The notes under the pieces were generated by a model. The model saw only the letters and a program-made list of their open reading frames with translations. It was not told the DNA's origin and searched no databases. Shown here in pieces: positions 58,074 to 64,000 of a DNA stretch of 64,000 nucleotides. The position numbers and the translations under genes are program-made. Origin of the DNA: Mucidula mucida (Eukaryota; Basidiomycota; Agaricomycetes; Agaricales; Physalacriaceae); contig JADNYV010000121.1 in assembly GCA_015501055.1 (NCBI GenBank), positions 48,920-112,919 of the forward strand, given 5' to 3'. Position 1 is the stretch's first letter. Each line of letters opens with the position of its first letter.

Positions 58074-59616
58074 CTACGAATCAAAGATAGCGCCATATGC
58101 CGGAATACCCCTACTCTGCATCCCAAAGACAACCCGCTGCGTGAGCTTGGGATTCGATATGATGAAAACAGCCTCAGCTTGTGCCTCCACAACCAGTTGA
58201 TAGGCAATCATCAACATGTCCGGTCTTCCTTGGGTGCGTGTATTCCATATCACGGCCTCCGGATCCGCTGTCAAGACGCTCTTCATGATCTTCTCCCCAT
58301 ATGTTGTCTCTGGTGCTGGAGTGGACCAGAAAATGCGGTGCGGCGTCGCATTAGCGTAGAAAAGGGAGAGACAGGGCCCAATCCCAGAACCAGTGGCGAC
58401 GACAACAATCTTCTTGAAGAGCTTCGAGGTGTAGAGTAGCCCGTGGAGAGGGTACCCGCGCACCCAGAGTTTAGTGGGCGGGTTTTTGATGGCCTGGTTA
58501 GTCCAGTCCCCGGCATTGGAAACGACGACTGAGAAGCCCTTGGGGCCGGTGCCGTCATCGTCCGGGATAGTCGCAAAAGCGTGCCACTCTAAAAGCGGCT
58601 TAGTCGATATCTTCAGACCGTAGAACGGTGGCATATCGCGGTACTTGAAGTGCAGCCGGATAGCATGGTCGGAGAGTACCTCGGGGTAGACAGCATGACG
58701 GCGGAGTCGGCCCCATGATAGAATGGTGCAGCTCGTGGAAATGCACAAGGTCCAGAAGTTGGGGGTACCGATGAGGTAGCGACCGAGGGGAACCGGTGAG
58801 TTGGACTCCGCCATGCGGTATTCGTTGCCTGCGAAGATGGTGTGAACCCAGAAGGTACACAATGCAACCCATCCAGAGTAACGGTGCAAGGCCTCAAAGT
58901 AGTCGTGGTACATTCGGCGGAAGGTGGGGTGGGCCCCGGCAAGGATGAGGCAGAACATGGAGACAAGGATGTATGATGTGATAAGGTTGCCCAGTGCTGC
59001 CGAGGAAGGAGATTGGATGTAATCGCGCGTAGTGCAGGCCGTGTACATGATATACCAAACAACAGCAGCGACCCCCGCTCCGCTGTGCGCACCGCCATAA
59101 TGAAACACTTTGGCCAGCTTAGCACGAAGCCATAGAGGCGCGGAGTGCGGGCATGCAACTGCAATCTCGTAAACGAGGTTAACAAAGTTTTCCTGGCGGA
59201 AGAGCAGTGTGACCATGAGATTGGCGGATGCAGCACTACCAACGTCAGGCGCGTACGGACGGCCGTCATTACGTGCGACAATGATAATGAATGCTATAAG
59301 ATTCGCAAAGAAGATGGCGGTGAAAGTCTTCCGATAGACCGAGAAGAAGACGTCTATAACTTGAAATTAGCGCGTTGACCAAATGATGACCTTGAGAATA
59401 CGTACGGTTCAACCATCGAGTAAAGCTTGACGTGCCATTCTTGGAAGGAAGCGCGTACTCAAGTTTCGGGAGCTCGAGCTCCTTCTCAACAGAGGCGTCG
59501 GACGCTTCCGAGGACGCGTCAGACGAATGCACGGAGATGGTGGACGGAGTGCCTTGATTTGACGCAAGAATTTTGTCGGCATTCCTTTCGACGTCGAGAG
59601 AAGTCCTGTGAGGCAT
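58074..59616 (-). CDS. TmpA-like transmembrane flavoprotein oxidoreductase, paralogue 2
   Basis: Two exons (59406-59616; 58074-59353), 52-nt intron in the same codon position as in paralogue 1, 496 residues. Membrane helices, EWHAFATIP, VVVATGSGIGPC and the identical C-terminus GIPAYGAIFDS are all kept. Changes cluster in the N-terminal acidic region (SVHSSDASSEASDASVEKEL) and in loops. Exon 2 is far more similar than the upstream sequence, as expected of a fairly recent tandem duplication with the RNase P/Rcr genes now lying between the copies. A TTTTAAAAGG element in the upstream region (about 59670) may serve as the TATA box. Confidence 0.85.
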
Positions 59617-62439
59617 GGCTGACTAGCTGGACTGCTTCTGTAGTAAACAGAGAAACCATGAAGGCACCTTTTAAAATGATTTGGGATCCTATGCGAGGTA
59701 AACCATAATGCAAACCGCGTCCCGAAAAGGACGCCAACAAGACGTGCTGAGGTCATGATTGGTCGGTTCCTGAATCTTAGTTCCTAAGATTGGCGTTTCC
59801 GTACGCAACTAATCGCTAATATTCACTGACCGTGCTTCACCGAGGAAGCGCCAAGCTGGCATTCTCTCCATGTGAAGTCAACCCTGCCAGACTGGTTGTG
59901 TCTCCATCATAAATTTCAACATCTGTCCCGAGTCTGAAGGCAGTTCAGACGAGCGTGGATGATGACTGCAAAGGCAAACTTTGCCGGCTCTTCAGTGGTA
60001 ACCCTCCGCCTGTAAGGCACGTCCACGTTACATCAACACTGGTTGACAGAAGGACTCGCGGACGGAGTTGGAGCGAGGTGGACGATAGACTGCGGCGCGT
60101 TTCTGCTAAAGTAGAAAGTCAGACGATGCTACCGGTATTATGATTAAACAGTACTTCTAGTGGATAATTGAATGCACAGAATGAATAGTCGCCATCCACA
60201 TCAAGACGAGTATTTCTCATGGCGGAATATACAGCTAGATACCAGCACCGAAAAACAGGTATTTCGGTATGCGGTGAGCCAAAAGGAAGCCAGGGGAAGT
60301 ATGGTCCTTTCCTTTCATCCTCTCGGGGTAGGCAGAGCGTATACAGATTGTTGGCTAATCCTTGTCGAGAGAAGTCAAGCAAGACAGTCGGGTCAATCTG
60401 AGGCCCGTGCGGGTCTTTCTTGTCGCGTTACATACAACGGTGCGTGTTATTCCTCCGCTGATTCGAGGGGCGAATGTCGACAACGCGCACAGAAGGTGGT
60501 GTCAGGGCAAACGGTCACTTCATCTGCGTGACAGGTATCCTGCTCCTGGCGGATTTTGAGAGGCTTTTGGACCATCGATAAGCCAGAAGCGGAATCGAGG
60601 ACCTCCAGATGTCAGAAATCAAGTGGTAACTGGTGAGAGCAATGACAAGTACATGAGGTTTGATGACAAGGTGGATCGAGCCACGTGGCTGCATCAAAAT
60701 TTTCCTGCCTCAATTTCTTCCTTCCTTAATAACCTCATTTACTTACTCGAATCAGCCTCGAATAATGGATCGTGCTGTGGGAGTCCTCTCTCGAATGACG
60801 GTGTGACGAGCGTAAGACTAAGCAGTCTAGAACCAACTACGGGATCAGTGCGCGCGTAGGAGTTCCTGGGTTACAGCGTGCGCGGATGCTTGCCGCCCCG
60901 ACCGAGCAGCACAGAAACTAATACAGTTACTTGACTGTTACAGGGCCTGAAGCCTGAGGATCGCCCTCGCCGCCATATCAGTTCCGTTCGGCTCGCAGAC
61001 TGCGACCATACACCATAACCATGGATGAAACTACACCGGTATTGTCTACCAGTGTTTCACCAGCTCATGTTCATGATCTAGCCCTTTCTTAGCAGCTTGG
61101 ACCTGTCGTTTGTTCAAACGATACGTCAAATCGTCCGCTCCAGTCTTTTTGCTGTCGATTGCGCGAAACCGGCTAATGTACGTCCGTTACTCTCGGTCCA
61201 GGCTGTCCGTCAATGTCTTTGCTCCTCGCACTCAGGTTCCATTGGACATTTGGCAGCCATCCCAGTGGGTGCTGCTTAGTGAAGCATCTTCATGCACTAG
61301 ATTGACATCTAGTGAACTTGTTTCACAGTCGCACGAAACACATCCTACGCCGTTACTGCAGATCCTCTCGACCATGCTGTGCTCCAACAACTCTCTACTA
61401 TTATTACTGCTCCCCTTGTGGTTGTCGTTTATTAAGGTTCGGCCTATAGGTCCTTGCAGCTTGACGGCGGGAACTGCGATGGGAGCCGATTGGCCATGTT
61501 CATAATGTGTTTCTCGGTGGGTTACTTTGGGCATCTACCTATCATCGACGTTCGAATCACGCTCATACGAGCCTTAATCAATTGACGGGATTGGGTAAAG
61601 CAGAGTTTATAAGCTTCCTATCGAGTCCACTTATACCCACTGACTTCCCGGCTGACATGGCCTTATAAGTTGACTTACGAGAAGACCCGAGAATAGCTGA
61701 CTCTCTATCTTTAGTGCCTTTTGATAGCTCCCGCTATAGAGGTTGTTGGATCGTGCTTGTTCTACCAAGTATTTTTCAATCAAATGATTCGCATTTCGTG
61801 CTGGCTAGCCTTGGATCTGAGCACCTGGCGATGTAGAAAATATGCGATTGAGCGCATTTGGGGTGTAAGTCGTCTACACAGCCCAGCCGCTGTCGCTGCG
61901 CCACATGTAAGCTTAATAATGCATGTCGTACAGAATCTGACGCCAACGATTTCAAAGCGACCGATCAAATCAGTCATGAAGAGGAAAACCCTCAGCCGCC
62001 GTCAGCTGCAAAAAGTTGAGGCTAGCCTCCTTTCTGGGCTCACGATGTAACTATCTGGATCAGCATGGGAAAAAATCGCTCGATATACCCAGATATATAC
62101 AGGGACCCACTAGTCGTAAGCAACAACTGTCAGCTTAATCAGCAGTTGCTTTATGCATCATTGTATTTCCAGCAGGGCGATTCTCGTTTTGGACGGTTTC
62201 ACTCACGACCCACCGCGCTGACAGCCTTCGATCTCCTTCGAAACGAACGAAATGACCAAATCCACCTTCCATTCGTATATAATCACGCTGATTTTATGAC
62301 AACCATCACCATTTCCGATGTGTTTCCCATCCAAACGTCAAAAAGCAAATTTCGAGGATCCTGAGATAAAAGGAGCCCCGAAATCCAAATCTTCCTCAAC
62401 AACACTCCTACCACCACCTCCCCATCTAAATCTGCTAAA
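59617..62439. other. Intergenic, no gene seen, with promoter of the quinone reductase
   Basis: 2.8 kb without supportable coding sequence. At the right end a TATATAA (62276-62282) sits 158 bp before the reductase start. Confidence 0.45.
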
Positions 62440-63248
62440 ATGGCCCCAAAGATCGCTATCGTCATCTACTCGATGTACGGACACATCGCAAAGCGTATGT
62501 TCTATCGCCTCCGTCTAACAACCACCGTCTGATTTCTTTCGCAGTCGCCGAAGCTGAGCTCGCAGGCATCAAGGCAGCTGGCGGAGATGCCAAGATTTTC
62601 CAGTACGTCCCGCGACGCTTGTGACGGCGCGCGTACTTATCGGCGCTTCTAGGATCCCCGAGACTCTCCCAGAGAGCGTGCTCACCCTCATGCACGCACC
62701 TCCCAAACCCGACTACCCGATCATCGATGCCGACACGCTCGCTACCTTTGATGCATTCATCATTGGTATCCCCACGCGTTACGGGAACTTCCCAGGCCAG
62801 TGGAGGGTGCGTACCTCCGCCATCGTAGCGTGATTATCTGCTCATCGTATGATTTCAGGCGTTCTGGGATACCACCGGTGGTCTCTGGGGCAAGGGCGCT
62901 CTCGCCGGCAAATACGCTGGTCTGTTCGTCTCCACCGCTAGTTTGGGTGGTGGACAAGAGAGCACTGCTTTGGCTGCCATGTCTACCTTCAGTCACCACG
63001 GCATAATCTATGTCCCCCTTGGATACTCGCAGACCTTTGCGCAGGCCACCTCCCTCACCGAGGCTCACGGCGGTATGTTTATTTATGCTGTTCCTGCTTC
63101 CTCATCTGATCGTCTACTCAAAGGATCTCCTTGGGGTGCTGGAACCCTCGCGGGCCCTGATGGCAGCCGCCAACCGAGCGAGCTTGAACTTGAGGTTGCT
63201 ACCATCCAAGGCAAACAGTTCTATGGTGTTGTATCCAAGGCTTTCTAG
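62440..63248 (+). CDS. NAD(P)H:quinone oxidoreductase, WrbA/flavodoxin type
   Basis: Five exons (62440-62494, 62545-62602, 62653-62806, 62859-63072, 63124-63248), introns 50-52 nt, 201 residues. The FMN phosphate loop [19 protein letters not shown] is at residues 5-23. [20 protein letters not shown], the WrbA-specific flavin/active-site stretch, follows. [20 protein letters not shown] and [11 protein letters not shown] come next, with [20 protein letters not shown] near the end. Length and motifs match the family that reduces quinones by two electrons in the cytosol. In wood-decay basidiomycetes such enzymes drive quinone redox cycling and protect against quinones. Start and end are well defined. 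Confidence 0.95.
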
Positions 63249-64000
63249 AGATTTAACAGTGGACCATATCTTAATAATGTATATCCCTTTCAGTTAGAAC
63301 TGATATCGAATGTAGTTTTGTGTGCAATCTTCTGATCGAAATTCGAGAGGTTCGAGTCAGCTCGCCTCTTCTATACTATTTCCGTCGGGAACATGAGATT
63401 GATAATCTGTTCCTCCCATATCCTGCAGTACGCGCTGAACTGTGGCGCTACTTGGATTGGGAACGACGATTCTGGTTGAAGAAAGGAGTACTTGACTCCA
63501 AGGGTCACTTCATACCAATCTAGCTGCGACTCCCTCCTCTCCAAATCTGCTCAATCCGATGGTCTCCCGGCATAGATCTAGAAATGTTGGTTTCGCACTA
63601 GGTGGGCTGGCTCATGTATATCCTTTCAGACCTCACAAGCGTCGTACACATGGAACAAATTTTCTACACCGTCAATGTTAGACCAAATTCAGATCTCCTT
63701 CTTCGCATTGCCCGCGTCTTGATGTGTATAATCTGGGCTCTGCATAAATTCCTGTTCTCATATTCCGCGCGCGGACTTTAATCCTTTGTTCTCGTTTGAA
63801 GAATTTTTGGATTACTAGCGTGGTTTCTCGCCGATGAGTAGATATTGCCGAAGACACCCAAAGAATACATACTAGTGCGCCACATCCCCGCCTTACCCAT
63901 CTCGCTTTAGCACATATTCGCGCAACATATTTAGTTCGATACCGCAGTTCTGAACGTTCACTGTACCATTCTCGGAATTTGCAACTGATGTTATATTTTG
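63249..64000. other. Downstream intergenic, no gene seen
   Basis: 3' flank of the quinone reductase to the window edge. A short frame (63320-63523) has a protein-like end (ELWRYLDWERRFWLKKGVL) but no start or partner. Confidence 0.4.

Noticed and set aside
63320..63523. Plus-strand 67-codon frame after the quinone reductase
   Set aside because: Probably 3' flank; only the last 40 residues look protein-like and no partner exon was found.

Overview
The window comes from a filamentous basidiomycete, most likely a mushroom-forming Agaricomycete. The protein-coding genes are cut by many short GT-AG introns (about 45-60 nt), there are no operons, and the recognisable genes are typically fungal: a SET1 H3K4 methyltransferase, TmpA-like membrane flavoproteins, small secreted proteins, an F-box protein and a WrbA-type quinone reductase. 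The repeats are fungal too: a chromodomain Ty3/gypsy element with a Tf1-type self-priming site, a Ty1/copia remnant, a LINE remnant and TA-flanked MITEs.

Layout. 0-13.7 kb is decayed: a MITE, a broken MFS transporter, an F-box fragment, a copia remnant, a complete but mutated 6.5-kb gypsy element and a 5'-truncated LINE sit almost end to end. 14.5-28.6 kb is a segmentally duplicated block of Agaricomycete-type unknown genes. A two-exon gene family has two longer copies and one relic, and a multi-exon gene beginning MDDFSND has a broken paralogue. An unrelated intron-rich gene has a second MITE just upstream. 25.6 kb holds another small unknown gene.

29.6-31.0 kb is a clean metallo-beta-lactamase-fold gene. 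31.4-48.1 kb is the most structured part: five copies of one small secreted four-cysteine protein, in head-to-head pairs and on both sides of SET1, embedded in duplicated and inverted blocks with decayed companion genes and a sharp jump in sequence identity that suggests gene conversion.

50.7-59.6 kb has two paralogous TmpA-like oxidoreductases with identical intron positions. Between them lie a small RNase P/MRP subunit gene of the Pop5/Rpp14 family and a divergently transcribed Rcr-like membrane protein. 62.4-63.2 kb is a five-exon WrbA-type quinone reductase. The remaining intergenic stretches hold no coding sequence I can support.

The genes do not form one pathway. The window is a mix of conserved housekeeping genes (SET1, RNase P subunit, quinone reductase), lineage-specific families growing by local duplication, and transposon debris. 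All splice models were made by eye from splice sites and reading-frame continuity. Those for SET1, the two TmpA-like genes, the lactamase-fold gene, the Rcr-like gene, the quinone reductase and the secreted proteins all close to whole codon numbers.
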